DNA from: Strigamia acuminata
Lineage: Eukaryota; Arthropoda; Chilopoda; Geophilomorpha; Linotaeniidae
Assembly (NCBI GenBank): GCA_949358305.1
Contig: OX442314.1
Location: forward strand, 42,974,581-43,038,580
Length of the DNA stretch: 64,000 bases
Direction of reading: 5' to 3'
The notes below the pieces were generated by a model that ran no database searches, had not been told where the DNA came from, and saw only the letters and a program-made list of their open reading frames with translations. The translations under genes were made by a program, and so were the position numbers. Shown piece by piece: positions 19,660 through 29,062 of the stretch. How positions within the stretch are numbered: position 1 is the stretch's first letter; each line of letters opens with the position of its first letter.

Positions 19660-20764
19660 ATGGTTACTAATCGTTGTGTGTATGGTTGCAGAAATCGTTT
19701 AATCAAAGGTGTTAAGATAAAATTTTTCCGATTTTTCACCAAAAAATCGACTTGTGACAAATGGGTAAGGGCACTTCACTAAAAAAACTGGAAATCAACT
19801 GAATCCTCTCGGGTGTGTAGTATACATTTCATTAGCGGTCGTCGAATATGCGAAGATGAGGATGATGATTCCACTACATCTGAAGCAAACGGCATTCCAG
19901 ATATTGATGACCTAGAAATTACAACCAACTGCTCGCACGACTGTGGAAAGAAAATTCAAAGTTTAGAGGCACAAATCCTGATTTTAAACAAGCAACTTGG
20001 GAAATCGAAAAAATTAAAGATGACGACAGCGCAACACGATTTTACACTGGAATGCCGACTTACGCCCAATTTATATGTTTATTTGAGTGATTTTGATTTT
20101 GATTTTTGTTTTTATTAATTGTACTTACACTTCGTTTAGGTACTTGAAACGAAGAGCTGAAACCATGTCGTATTGGAGAAGTGGAAAACAGCAAAGCTAT
20201 TAAAGAGACAAAAGATCACTCATCAAGTTAGAAGAATTTTTGGCTGTCATGATCCGGCTGAAAGTGAGTTTATATACCCAAGACATTGCTCACAGGTTTA
20301 AAATTTCTACTGGTACATTTTCATCAATATTCAGAACTTAGCTAGCTCTTACGGTTGAAGAGCTTAAACCTTTATTTGTGTTTCCTTCAAGAGAATTAGT
20401 TAATTTGCATATGCCAGATGATTTTAAGAAATATCCAAAAACTCAAATGATAGTGGATCACACAGAAATTTTTTTCCAGCACCCATCCAACTTATTAAAT
20501 CAAAAAATGTCTTTTTCTAGTTACAAACATCACCGCACAGTGAAGTTTGCTGTTTTCACAACACCTGGTGGTGTAATATGTGCTGTGTCTAAAGCGTACC
20601 CAGGTAGTGCATCTGACCGGCTCATTGTATCAGAATCTGGCATATTGGATCTCTTAGAGAATGGTGATAATGTTATGGCTGACAAGGGATTTTTGAATGA
20701 AGACTTATTATTACTAAGAGGTTGTAGATTAAACATTCCACCTTTTATGAGAGATAAACATCTC
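19660..20764 (+). pseudogene. THAP plus DDE_Tnp_4 transposase (ISL2EU type), truncated
   Basis: A THAP zinc-binding start (CVYGC, then CSIHF at 19813) is split by a TAA at 19780. An acidic stretch and a coiled coil (KIQSLEAQILILNKQLGKSK) follow, then after a broken linker an HTH-like DIAHRFKISTGTFSSIF. The DDE_4 core comes last: IVDHTEIFF, SYKHH, PGSASDR and NVMADKGF. The C-terminal part with the last acidic residue is missing, because LINE sequence begins at 20764. The missing portion of a close relative is seen at 48472-48880. Confidence 0.75.
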
Positions 20765-21060
20765 ACCTTTGGCCCTCATATCCGCCATTTAACTTTATTC
20801 CTTACCCGGTTAGCCTACATTATGAAACACCTGCGCCGAGTCCTGTCTCGTACAGAAATGATTAGTTACATTAAATCCAAGATTTACTCCGTCATCACCT
20901 ATGCCTCGCCAATTTGGAACTCGACGGCCCGCCGGTTCAAGTTCCCTCTCGCTAAGGCGTACAACGCGATCATCCGCAATGCTTTCAACCGTCACGGTCA
21001 TAACCACATTTCAATGTTGTGTCCAGCGCCTCGTGGCCCTCCCCTGACCGGGGTGGCGAA
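20764..21060 (+). pseudogene. LINE reverse transcriptase C-terminal fragment
   Basis: The frame continues without a stop from the transposase into FGPHIRHLTL, RLAYIMKHLRRVLSRTEMIS and KIYSVITYASPIWNS, the thumb and post-RT region of Jockey-like non-LTR retrotransposons. The fused 231-codon frame is an accident of the junction, not a gene. Confidence 0.75.
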
Positions 21061-21062
21061 TG

Positions 21063-21335
21063 TATCGCGATAAAAGAAATCGCGAAAAGAAGGAATCGCG
21101 AAAATCGGGATTTGTTTTTTTCATACGGAAGTAGGCGCGAAAAAAGGAATCGCGAAAGAAAAAATCGCGAAAAAAGAAATCGCGAATCAAACTTTAGCGA
21201 AATGTTACAAAAAATTCGAAAAAAGAAAACGCGAAATTAAGAAAACGCGAAATTGAGGAAAAATAAAAAAAAATGGAAAAAATTGAAAAAAATCGAAAAA
21301 TTTGAAAAAATTGAAAAAATCAAAAAAATTGAAAA
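21063..21335. repeat. Left TCGCGA-rich array, candidate foldback-element arm
   Basis: Irregular units of AAATCGCGAAAA begin with the palindrome TATCGCGATA and fade into AAATTGAAAAAA. The same motif in opposite orientation ends at 27447, so the two arrays are inverted around the Ty3 element. Confidence 0.65.
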
Positions 21336-21512
21336 AATGCAAATTTCTTTAAATAGATCCACTTCATCGGTGTAACATTCATTAATCAGCCTTAAACTCA
21401 CCAAGCTCACCAAGCTCCTAAAAGTTTTAGTAATTCATTCTTCTCTGTTTCTAATAAAGATTTTTCTTGTTTCATTTACAAACATGCGTCGAGGATTAGA
21501 AATAATGGAAAC

Positions 21513-21715
21513 TGTTAGATTCTGATGATAAATTAGTTGTTAACGTAATATGATGGTTGTAACAATATGCCATGGCTGGTAATTGTTTGTAAACTAGCCA
21601 TGGCAACACAGGCATTCTGGAATTCAGTCGTGAGCAACAGTCTAATAAATGAAGAAGTTGAGCTTATTCTTCCTATCTAAATTGAGAGTTGTGCTTTATT
21701 TATAAGGATTTATCA
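21513..21715 (+). repeat. 5' LTR of the Ty3 element
   Basis: The LTR runs from TGTTAGATTCTG to GGATTTATCA. It contains a 9-bp hairpin (GCCATGGCT...AGCCATGGC, 21569-21604) and an AATAAA. It has A at the single position where the 3' LTR has G (GAGCAACAG against GAGCGACAG). Confidence 0.97.
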
Positions 21716-21834
21716 GTGGTATCCACGATAATAAGACAAATTTAAACCATGCTTTGGTTTAGTGGACAGTTGGATGCTGTTTGTGTGTGAGAAATCAACA
21801 AAAAGTGAGTTTTTGCCTACCTTTTCTGCAATTG

Positions 21835-22755
21835 ATGAAGTCCGCGTCGGTGAGTCGACGTTCGGGCGGAGTTTTGAACGGTTTTTTGTGGCGTGCGGCG
21901 TGTGAGCCGTTGGTGACGTTGTGTGGACGTCGGCTGGAGGAATTTCGACGACAAGACGAACGTCAGGCCTACGGGATCGAACACGGGTCGTCGAACGCGA
22001 AGTTGACCGTTTTGTGTGGGTTTGTGCTGTGGTTGGGCATGGCGCAATTGATGCTGGGCGGCATTCCGCCGTTTTCTGGATCCACGTTGCACGAGTGGAC
22101 AAGCTGGAAGCAGACTTACCAGCAGTTTGTACTTCTAAACAAGGTAGAAGCGGAAAGACAAGTGCCGTTGCTTTTGACAGTGATTGGCATTCCAATGTTT
22201 GACAAAATCAAACGATGGGCGCATCCAAAGGACGTCGTGACCATGGGTTTGGACGTCATTTTAGAGGTGGTGGACGACCATTACACGTCGGTCGACACCC
22301 CGTACATGGCTCGACAGCGTTTTGGAGCGCGGAGGCGACACGAGGGCGAGTCGATCGAAACTTATATTTCACAGTTGAGGGTTTTGTCGCAACGTTGCGG
22401 ATTCGCAACCAAAGAAGAGACAGATGGCGCGATCGTTCATCAGGTCGTGCGCGGGTCGCGCAACGAGGTGTTAGTGAGGGAAATTCTCCTAAACATGCCC
22501 TTAACAGCAGCAGAGATGACCAAGAGAGCGGTGGCCCACGAGATGGCACACATCGCGGCGACGGGACGAGAGGAGCCGTTGCCTTTCACGGATGAGGAGC
22601 CGGCCAAAGCGTCTTCTTCGGCGGCGGTGATGCAGGTGTCGACAGGTGGACGGCGTGGTGTGCAGAGAGGACTTCGCCCTGTTTCACGTGGTTGGAGCAA
22701 GAGTGAGGTCGCCACCCCTTATTGTGCAGGTGGTTTTGAATACTTTCAGATTTAA
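21835..22755 (+). CDS. gag: Ty3 Gag
   Basis: This is the capsid-type polyprotein, 306 aa from the first ATG at 21835. The central region (TLHEWTSWKQTYQQFVLLNK, then YMARQRFGARRRHEGESIET) has the helical layout of retrotransposon Gag capsid domains. No CCHC zinc knuckle is visible in this frame or at the start of pol, which is unusual. The last 125 codons are basic with Ala and Ser runs. Gag overlaps the pol frame by about 110-125 nt, and pol lies in the +1 frame, so a frameshift is the likely way to make Gag-Pol. Confidence 0.85.
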   Translation: MKSASVSRRSGGVLNGFLWRAACEPLVTLCGRRLEEFRRQDERQAYGIEHGSSNAKLTVLCGFVLWLGMAQLMLGGIPPFSGSTLHEWTSWKQTYQQFVLLNKVEAERQVPLLLTVIGIPMFDKIKRWAHPKDVVTMGLDVILEVVDDHYTSVDTPYMARQRFGARRRHEGESIETYISQLRVLSQRCGFATKEETDGAIVHQVVRGSRNEVLVREILLNMPLTAAEMTKRAVAHEMAHIAATGREEPLPFTDEEPAKASSSAAVMQVSTGGRRGVQRGLRPVSRGWSKSEVATPYCAGGFEYFQI

Positions 22756-25700
22756 CTTGTTGCTGGACACCGGCAGCGAGTTGTCGGTGCTGAATGCGAC
22801 TGATTGCAACGCCTTGCTGACCAAGCGATTGATTTCAAGGAGGGCGATCACCCCCACTTCCGTCAAGCTGTTTGCATACCAGCACCAGCCCATTGAGGTG
22901 CTAGGACAGGTGTGGCTAAATATGCATATGGGTGAGGTAACAGCAAGGGTGAATTTTGTTGTGGTGGGGCGTCAGGGCCCCAGTCTTATTGGTCGGGACG
23001 CAGTGCGTAAATTTGGATGGCATAATATTTCTGCCGCTTTAATTTCAGGAGACGGACGTGGCCCGGCGGCGCCAGCGGAGGGTGATGGAGCGGCGGGTAA
23101 TGGTCAACACCCGTCGGCGAGCCCGGTGGATCACGTTGAAATGGCGAGTGGGAGCGCGCAGAGAGCTGGTTCCTTGAGTGAACTATTATTGCGATACGCA
23201 CATGTGTTCAGTGAGTGCCTTGGAACATATAAAGGTGAACCGGTGGATCTTATTTTAAGACCAGATGCGGTCCCCAGATTTTATAGGCCTAGGCCTATCC
23301 CATTACCACTTAGAGATGCGGTCAGTTTGGAGATTGATGACTTGATCGGCAAGGGGGTATTCAAGCCAATTCCGTTCTCCGTGTGGGGGACTCCCCTGGT
23401 CACGGTGCAGAAGAAGGACGGGGGGGTTCGCTTGTGCGGGGACTATAGGTCCACCGTGAACGCTAATCTACAGCCGGACCCGTATCCCCTGCCTCGCATT
23501 GCCGAGTTGCTAGCTTCCATCGGGAGAGCGCGGGTGTTCAGTACGCTTGACCTTAGGCAAGCGTACTTGCAAATCCCGCTGTCCGAACGGTCGGCTGTTA
23601 TTGCGGCCGTGAACACCCCGAAAGGCCTAATGGCCGTTACCAGGCTCCCGTTCGGGACCATGCCATCCGCAGGTATTTTCCAGCGGATTATTATCTCGGT
23701 CCTGGACGGGGTGCCACGTATTTTCGTCTATTTGGACGATATTCTCGTAGCGACGTGGGATTTACCAGAGCATTTGTGGGTTTTAGAGCAGATTTTTCGC
23801 AGATTGGCGGATAGGGGTTTACACCTGGCTAGGGAGAAGTGTTTATTTTGCGAAAGTGGATTGAATTTTCTGGGTTTTTCGATCAGTCAGAAGGGAGTGA
23901 GACCGATCTCGTCAAAAGTGGAGGCAGTTTTGGCAATCCCACCTCCTGTTGATGTGAAGGGGCTTCGAACTTTCCTTGGGATGGTGGCGTTTTACGCCGT
24001 GTTCATTGAGCATTTAGCTGACAAGGCGACTCCGCTACATGAACTGCTGTGCGCGGATGCAAATTGGGTTTGGAACCAGCGCAGGCAGCGAGCATTTGAC
24101 GAGATTAAACGGGCTTTGACCTCTGCTCCCATTTTAACATATTACGATTTGCACCGTCCGTTGGTGATCGCTGCGGACGCGTCCCCTTACGGGGTTGGGG
24201 CGGTCCTGGCCCACGTTGACAAGCTGGAAAGAGAGCATCCAGTTGCTTTTGCCTCGAGATCTCTCAGCTGCGCCGAGAGTAACTATGCGCACATAGACAA
24301 GGAGGCGCTGTCGGTGGTGTTCGCGGTGAAGAAATTCCACATATACCTTATGGGCAGGGAATTTACCATCTACACCGACCACAAGCCCTTGTTGGGCATT
24401 TTGGGGTCTGACCGACCGATTCCGTTGGTGGTCAGCCCCAGAATGCTCCGTTGGGCCCTCCTTTTGTCAGCTTACTCTTATGTGTTGCGGTATCGCAGGG
24501 GAGCCGACAATTCCAACGCTGATGTCCTGAGCAGATTCCCTTGCGATCCGGCGCCAGCTGAGGTGGATGACCGACCGGTATTTCTGGTCGAGATGGAGGG
24601 GGAGAACTTGCTGACGGCGGTGGAAGTTGCAGGGGCGACGGCGGTCGATACAGAGTTAATTGTGGTGGTCGCTGCGGTCCGTGAAGGAGATTTTGCCTCG
24701 CTTTCAGGTCGCCCTGAGTTGGCTGTTTATGCCAACCGTTTTGAGGAACTCTCACTTATGGCGGGAGTCCTCTTGTGGGGGGCTAGAGTGGTGATACCAG
24801 GGGCCTTGCAGACTAGGATGCTGCGGCTCCTTCATGAAGGTCATCCTGGCATTGTGGCCATGAAAAAGAGGGCCCGCAGTGCAGTGTGGTGGGCGGGAAT
24901 TACCCCGCAAATCATTAACTTCGTGCAGAAGTGCGTCATCTGCGCGCAAAGCAGACCTTTGCCGCCACACGCACTGCCTATTTCATGGCCGCGTGCCGAA
25001 GAGCCATGGGCCCGTGTGCACATCGACTACGCCGGTCCCATTCAGTCCCAGATGGTTTTGGTGTTGGTTGACGCCTACTCTGGGTGGATCGAGGCGAGGG
25101 CGACGCGAACGGCCACTTCAGCGACCACAATCTCGATTCTCAGGCGTGTGTTTAGCACTTTTGGGCTCCCCCACCTCTTAGTAAGTGATAACGGGGCCCA
25201 GTTCACGTCTGCAGAGTTTGCCAGTTTTTTGAGGAGAAATGGGGTCGAGCATATGTTCTCCCCCCCATACCACGCCCAGTCTAACGGGCAGGCAGAACGC
25301 GCGGTGCGTTGGGTCAAGGACCGTTTGGCAAAGTTCACTAAGGGAGATTTGGAGCTGCGCTTGTTGAGGCTCATGCTGTATCAGCATACAAGTTTCCGCG
25401 GGCGTGACAATCAGTCGCCGGCAATGCTATTTATTGGGCGGCAGCCTTTCACCTTTTTGGACTTGGTCAGACCCAGATGCACGGTTGGCGGGGCGGCGAC
25501 TAACTCTCGTTTCAGGAACTTCACCGTTGGCGACAAGTTGTGGTACAAGTCGTTTCCGGCAAGTACTCCACCGTGGCGACCGGGGGTTGTCCTAGAGAGG
25601 AGTGGCGAGGTCGTTTACCGATTGAGAGACGTTCAAACCAGCAAGCAAGTGGTCAGGCATCTGAATCACGTCCGGAGGCGGGATGTGACGGACGCGAGCG

Positions 25701-26386
25701 AGGTGGTTGTCCCAGCGCCGGTTGAGGTGTCAGTGACTCCTGAAGTTGGGGAGGGACTGCGAGCTTACACGTATGCACCCTTGCTGGCGACGCCACCTGT
25801 GATGCCGCCACCGACACCACCGACGCCACCACAGCTTTTTCTCACCCCACCGCAAACCACGAGACCCCCAATACCCGCGCAGACACCTGGAGGAGCTCAA
25901 GTTTCACCAGGTGGTGTACAGATCCCAGTGCTCGTCCCGGAGGCACCACAAGCGCCGATGCTGGTCGAGGAGGCAGGGAACGAGCAGCAGTTGGATGAAC
26001 CCCAGCGTGACGCCATCAATTTGGAGCAGAGACCTAGAACGCGCGCGGCCAGGAACATCGAAATTAACTACAAAGACCTATCCTCGGGGGAGGAGGACGA
26101 TGACGAGGAAACGGTTTTGGCGAGTTATCGTAATTTGCCAGTGGCGAGACTACCCAAACACGGGCTAAAAGTCGCTGAGATGGTGCGCATGGAGCCCATA
26201 GGAGATTCGGATCAGCCTGGTCCAAGCACGACGACAGATCCTATGGAGAGAGGGGCACCTCGCGCCACCTTACCGACAAAAAAGACTGGTAAAGGGCCGT
26301 CAGATAAAACGCAGATCTACAGTAAGGAGGACGCAGAACGGACCCGCCTGCTGTTGAAACGCATGGCAGATAAGGGAAAACAATAA
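22646..26386 (+). CDS. pol: Ty3 Pol (protease, RT, RNase H, integrase)
   Basis: 1246 codons, uninterrupted. Domains in order: aspartic protease (LLLDTGSELSVL, residues 38-49), reverse transcriptase (LCGDYRSTVN, catalytic YLDD near 362), RNase H (ADASPYGVGAVLAH near 509), integrase zinc-binding region (HEGHPG near 730 and CVICAQ), integrase core (HIDYAGP, SDNGAQF and QAERAV near 791, 847 and 882, the D, D, E positions), then a Pro-rich linker and an acidic tail (SSGEEDDDEE near 1145). Active-site motifs are all present, consistent with a recently mobile copy. The listed Met may not be the true start, since the frame is open from 22631 and probably entered by frameshift. Confidence 0.95.
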   Translation: MDGVVCREDFALFHVVGARVRSPPLIVQVVLNTFRFNLLLDTGSELSVLNATDCNALLTKRLISRRAITPTSVKLFAYQHQPIEVLGQVWLNMHMGEVTARVNFVVVGRQGPSLIGRDAVRKFGWHNISAALISGDGRGPAAPAEGDGAAGNGQHPSASPVDHVEMASGSAQRAGSLSELLLRYAHVFSECLGTYKGEPVDLILRPDAVPRFYRPRPIPLPLRDAVSLEIDDLIGKGVFKPIPFSVWGTPLVTVQKKDGGVRLCGDYRSTVNANLQPDPYPLPRIAELLASIGRARVFSTLDLRQAYLQIPLSERSAVIAAVNTPKGLMAVTRLPFGTMPSAGIFQRIIISVLDGVPRIFVYLDDILVATWDLPEHLWVLEQIFRRLADRGLHLAREKCLFCESGLNFLGFSISQKGVRPISSKVEAVLAIPPPVDVKGLRTFLGMVAFYAVFIEHLADKATPLHELLCADANWVWNQRRQRAFDEIKRALTSAPILTYYDLHRPLVIAADASPYGVGAVLAHVDKLEREHPVAFASRSLSCAESNYAHIDKEALSVVFAVKKFHIYLMGREFTIYTDHKPLLGILGSDRPIPLVVSPRMLRWALLLSAYSYVLRYRRGADNSNADVLSRFPCDPAPAEVDDRPVFLVEMEGENLLTAVEVAGATAVDTELIVVVAAVREGDFASLSGRPELAVYANRFEELSLMAGVLLWGARVVIPGALQTRMLRLLHEGHPGIVAMKKRARSAVWWAGITPQIINFVQKCVICAQSRPLPPHALPISWPRAEEPWARVHIDYAGPIQSQMVLVLVDAYSGWIEARATRTATSATTISILRRVFSTFGLPHLLVSDNGAQFTSAEFASFLRRNGVEHMFSPPYHAQSNGQAERAVRWVKDRLAKFTKGDLELRLLRLMLYQHTSFRGRDNQSPAMLFIGRQPFTFLDLVRPRCTVGGAATNSRFRNFTVGDKLWYKSFPASTPPWRPGVVLERSGEVVYRLRDVQTSKQVVRHLNHVRRRDVTDASEVVVPAPVEVSVTPEVGEGLRAYTYAPLLATPPVMPPPTPPTPPQLFLTPPQTTRPPIPAQTPGGAQVSPGGVQIPVLVPEAPQAPMLVEEAGNEQQLDEPQRDAINLEQRPRTRAARNIEINYKDLSSGEEDDDEETVLASYRNLPVARLPKHGLKVAEMVRMEPIGDSDQPGPSTTTDPMERGAPRATLPTKKTGKGPSDKTQIYSKEDAERTRLLLKRMADKGKQ

Positions 26387-26612
26387 GAGTCAAGTGCCCG
26401 TATTGTGTAATTTAAAAGAAAAAAAAGTGTTTAAAATTATTTAATGGAGTTGTTGTAAAAAGCAAAAGTAGGAGTTGTGTTCGGTAGTCCTGGGTTAAAA
26501 GTAGTAAATTGTAAAGTGTATGGTGAAGAAGCCTTAATTAACAAATGTGGTGATTTTGATTAATTTAAAAAGTGTGAAATTACAAGTGATAATCATTGTA
26601 ACTGGGGAGGAA

Positions 26613-26815
26613 TGTTAGATTCTGATGATAAATTAGTTGTTAACGTAATATGATGGTTGTAACAATATGCCATGGCTGGTAATTGTTTGTAAACTAGCCA
26701 TGGCAACACAGGCATTCTGGAATTCAGTCGTGAGCGACAGTCTAATAAATGAAGAAGTTGAGCTTATTCTTCCTATCTAAATTGAGAGTTGTGCTTTATT
26801 TATAAGGATTTATCA
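26613..26815 (+). repeat. 3' LTR of the Ty3 element
   Basis: 203 bp, one difference from the 5' LTR. Directly preceded by the purine tract and followed by GAAAC. Confidence 0.97.
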
Positions 26816-27179
26816 GAAACATTCTTCTTTTTCAGTTTTCATAATAAAACTAAGAATTTTACCAAATGTAAAATCTTTTTTAGAAAGAAATTTCTTCAAA
26901 ATAATTTCTAAATCGTGTTGTTGAAACTTCAAATTCCTTGGTGGATTTTAGTCTTGGCATTCCGTCACTTACTGTACATGTGAAATTGTAGTGCTTGACT
27001 GCTAAACAAAAATGTTCTGATAATTTCATCAAATTCATTACTTCATAGAAACCAAACGACTTCCTTTGCATGGGTAGAACTAGCAGATATTTGTGACAGG
27101 AATAAAATTCTTATTTTTTGAACCGTCTCACATTACCGTCAGTTATTACAATAATAGAATATATGCAATGGTAAATGGA

Positions 27180-27447
27180 AGTTTTCAAATTTTTCAAATT
27201 TTTCGCGATTTGTTTTATTCGCGATTTGTTTTATTCGCGATTTTTCGCGATTTGTTTATTTCGCGATTGCTTTTTTCGCGATTTTTCGCTATTTGTTTAT
27301 TTCGAGATTGCTTTTTTCGCGCGTGTTCACTTAGCGCCAGTTTGAGTTCGCGCCAGTGAGAGTTTGCGCTAATACGATTCGCGATTCCACAAGTAGCGAT
27401 TTCAAATGTCGCTTTTTTTGGGATTCGCGATTTCTTTTTTCGCGATA
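27180..27447. repeat. Right TCGCGA-rich array, candidate foldback-element arm
   Basis: Units of TTTTTCGCGATTTGTTT lie in opposite orientation to the 21063-21335 array and end with TCGCGATA. Beyond the end, CGCCTCCCCCTGACCA resembles the GCCCTCCCCTGACCGG just left of the first array, so both may flank one insertion site in LINE DNA. Confidence 0.6.
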
Positions 27448-28560
27448 TATCGTGCGCCTCCCCCTGACCACATGGCGTCCGTCCGAACACTCACAGTTGT
27501 AACTTTTTTAAAAATAGTATAAAGTTTAATTATGAAAATGAAGGAGAAAATGAGGATTGGACATCTAGTTTAAATAGAGGCGACTTGACTTTAGTTACTG
27601 ATGAGGCATATTATTTGTTAGTTGTAATTAGAGAACACAACAGCAGGAGAAAAACATAAAAATGAATGAATCTGTCATTAATTCATGGGATCAAATTTGG
27701 GAATGTGGGCCGAATTTAGATGCAGCTGCACATCATTTAAAAACATCCGCTTTAATAACATTAATCCAGAAAACCAGAGACTTATTAGCACAGAGACAAA
27801 TGAATTTAATAAAGTAGAAATTTAAAAGGGCTAAAGTTCTGGGCACAAGAAAAAAGGGATTAAGAAAAACATTGTGACCAGCTGCCCCTGTGGAGCTCTC
27901 CTGAAGGTAATTCTTTTGTACACACAACGGTGTCAGTTTCGAACGATTCAGACAATATATCAATTGCTTCATCGAACGCGTGGGTATCAAGAACAAGAAG
28001 AAGATTATTTTAAAGCAAAAGTTATAGAATTAGTACAGGATGGCTGCTACAATGAGAGTGTTTCCACAGAGGTACATTATCTAATTTACATAAACTAACT
28101 GCACCCAAATTATTAAATTATTATTTGCAGAGTAATCCTTGGATTTGTTTATATACCTTTAATTCAATCGCAACTGAATTCATAACGCTCACCGAATACA
28201 AAAATAGAACATCCATCGTCCATGCGGAATAGTGAATTTTCTGTACGAATGTCCTGAAGATAATGGTATTGAGTGAATTACAATTATATTTATTTTCCTG
28301 GAGTTAATTTTTTTTATTAGGAGGCGTTCAATGTGGGAAAATTCCAGAAAACAGTAGATTGGAGTTCCCCAAAGATAAAGTGCAAATGTTTGCAAATATG
28401 AAATTTTTATCTGTCGAAGTAAAATATTTGTTTAGTTCTTTTCTAAATAATAATGGTATGCTGCCTGTAACATGTGATAATGTAAACAATTGCTACAAAG
28501 CACTTCACCAACATTTTCACCAAGATATTTCGTTTGAATATTCCTATGTATTTTGAACTC
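27448..28560. other. Mixed repeat fragments without an intact gene
   Basis: 27520-27660 carries the DWTS.LN.GGLTLVTDEAYY segment (also at 33040-33180 and 36480-36540), like the C-terminal part of P-type transposases. 27660-27870 matches 59925-60116. 27873-27930 belongs to the TGTGACC-type LTR-like family. 27930-28560 has short frames only, with no motif recognised. Confidence 0.45.
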
Positions 28561-28805
28561 CTGGGCCACGACATTTCAAAAATTTCAAAAAAATTTCATT
28601 TTGAAATTTTAAGTTAATTTGGCCCTCCTGGACCATGTGGATATTTTCTCAAAAGTTAAAAAAATTCGGATGGCCCTTCTGGATCAACGGCCTTCCTGGG
28701 CCATAGCTTTTCAAAAATTTTAAAAAAAATTTCATTTATTGCCCTCCTGGGCCATGTGTATATTTTTCTATTTTTGAACAAATTACGATGACCCTTCTGG
28801 GCCAC
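28560..28805. repeat. Minisatellite with GGCCCTCCTGGGCCA core
   Basis: Four to five units of 60-80 bp each contain GGCCCTTCTGG or CCTCCTGGGCCA followed by an A/T-rich stretch. The same core occurs at 19470-19485. Confidence 0.6.
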
Positions 28806-28814
28806 TATAGTCTG

Positions 28815-29062
28815 GCGTGTGCTATACTCAGTGATGTGACTGAGGGATGAAAACTCCCCAAGCACATTTCACCCCAAATTGGCTGGGGTGAACAGCTGAT
28901 TAACCGTTTTGGTGCAACAAAATACTTTGTTGCACCAAACTGAGCTAATTGCGCAGATTTACTGTGCAACTCCGAAGTGTGCCAAGCTTGAAATCCCAAT
29001 TTTGGCACTCTTGATATCATACTGTAACACAACACACCTTGTCAGTTGTCACTGCTAAGCCA
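28815..29062 (+). repeat. Old BEL-type LTR, left part
   Basis: This is collinear but diverged from the solo LTR at 57254-58215: GTGACTGAGG, a CACCCC...GGGGTG hairpin, TTGAGCTAA-like and GCGCAGRTTT segments in the same order. It is cut at 29062 by the 2.76-kb duplicated block; the right part resumes at 31850. Confidence 0.65.
29025..29062. repeat. 38-bp direct repeat, left copy
   Basis: The sequence from TAACACAACACACC to GCTAAGCCA is identical to 31812-31849. The pair brackets the duplicated block inside the old LTR. Confidence 0.95.

Larger units (their letters stand above)
21513..26815 (+). mobile_element. Near-intact Ty3/Gypsy LTR retrotransposon, 5303 bp
   Basis: Two 203-bp LTRs differ at one base. 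GAAAC duplicates the target (21508-21512 and 26816-26820). A polypurine tract (GGGGAGGAA) ends at 26612. Gag and pol are both open. A possible primer site starts at TGGTATCCACG (21717), tRNA not assigned. The near-identity of the LTRs marks a recent insertion. It sits in the middle of the candidate foldback element. Confidence 0.95.

Noticed and set aside
20378-21073. 231-codon frame as a new transposase type
   Set aside because: It is an ISL2EU transposase joined by chance to a LINE RT tail; each part is recognisable alone.
25075-25374. Antisense frames within pol and their copies at 29131-29430
   Set aside because: They are reading-frame shadows of GC-rich integrase codons and are copied only because the block was duplicated.
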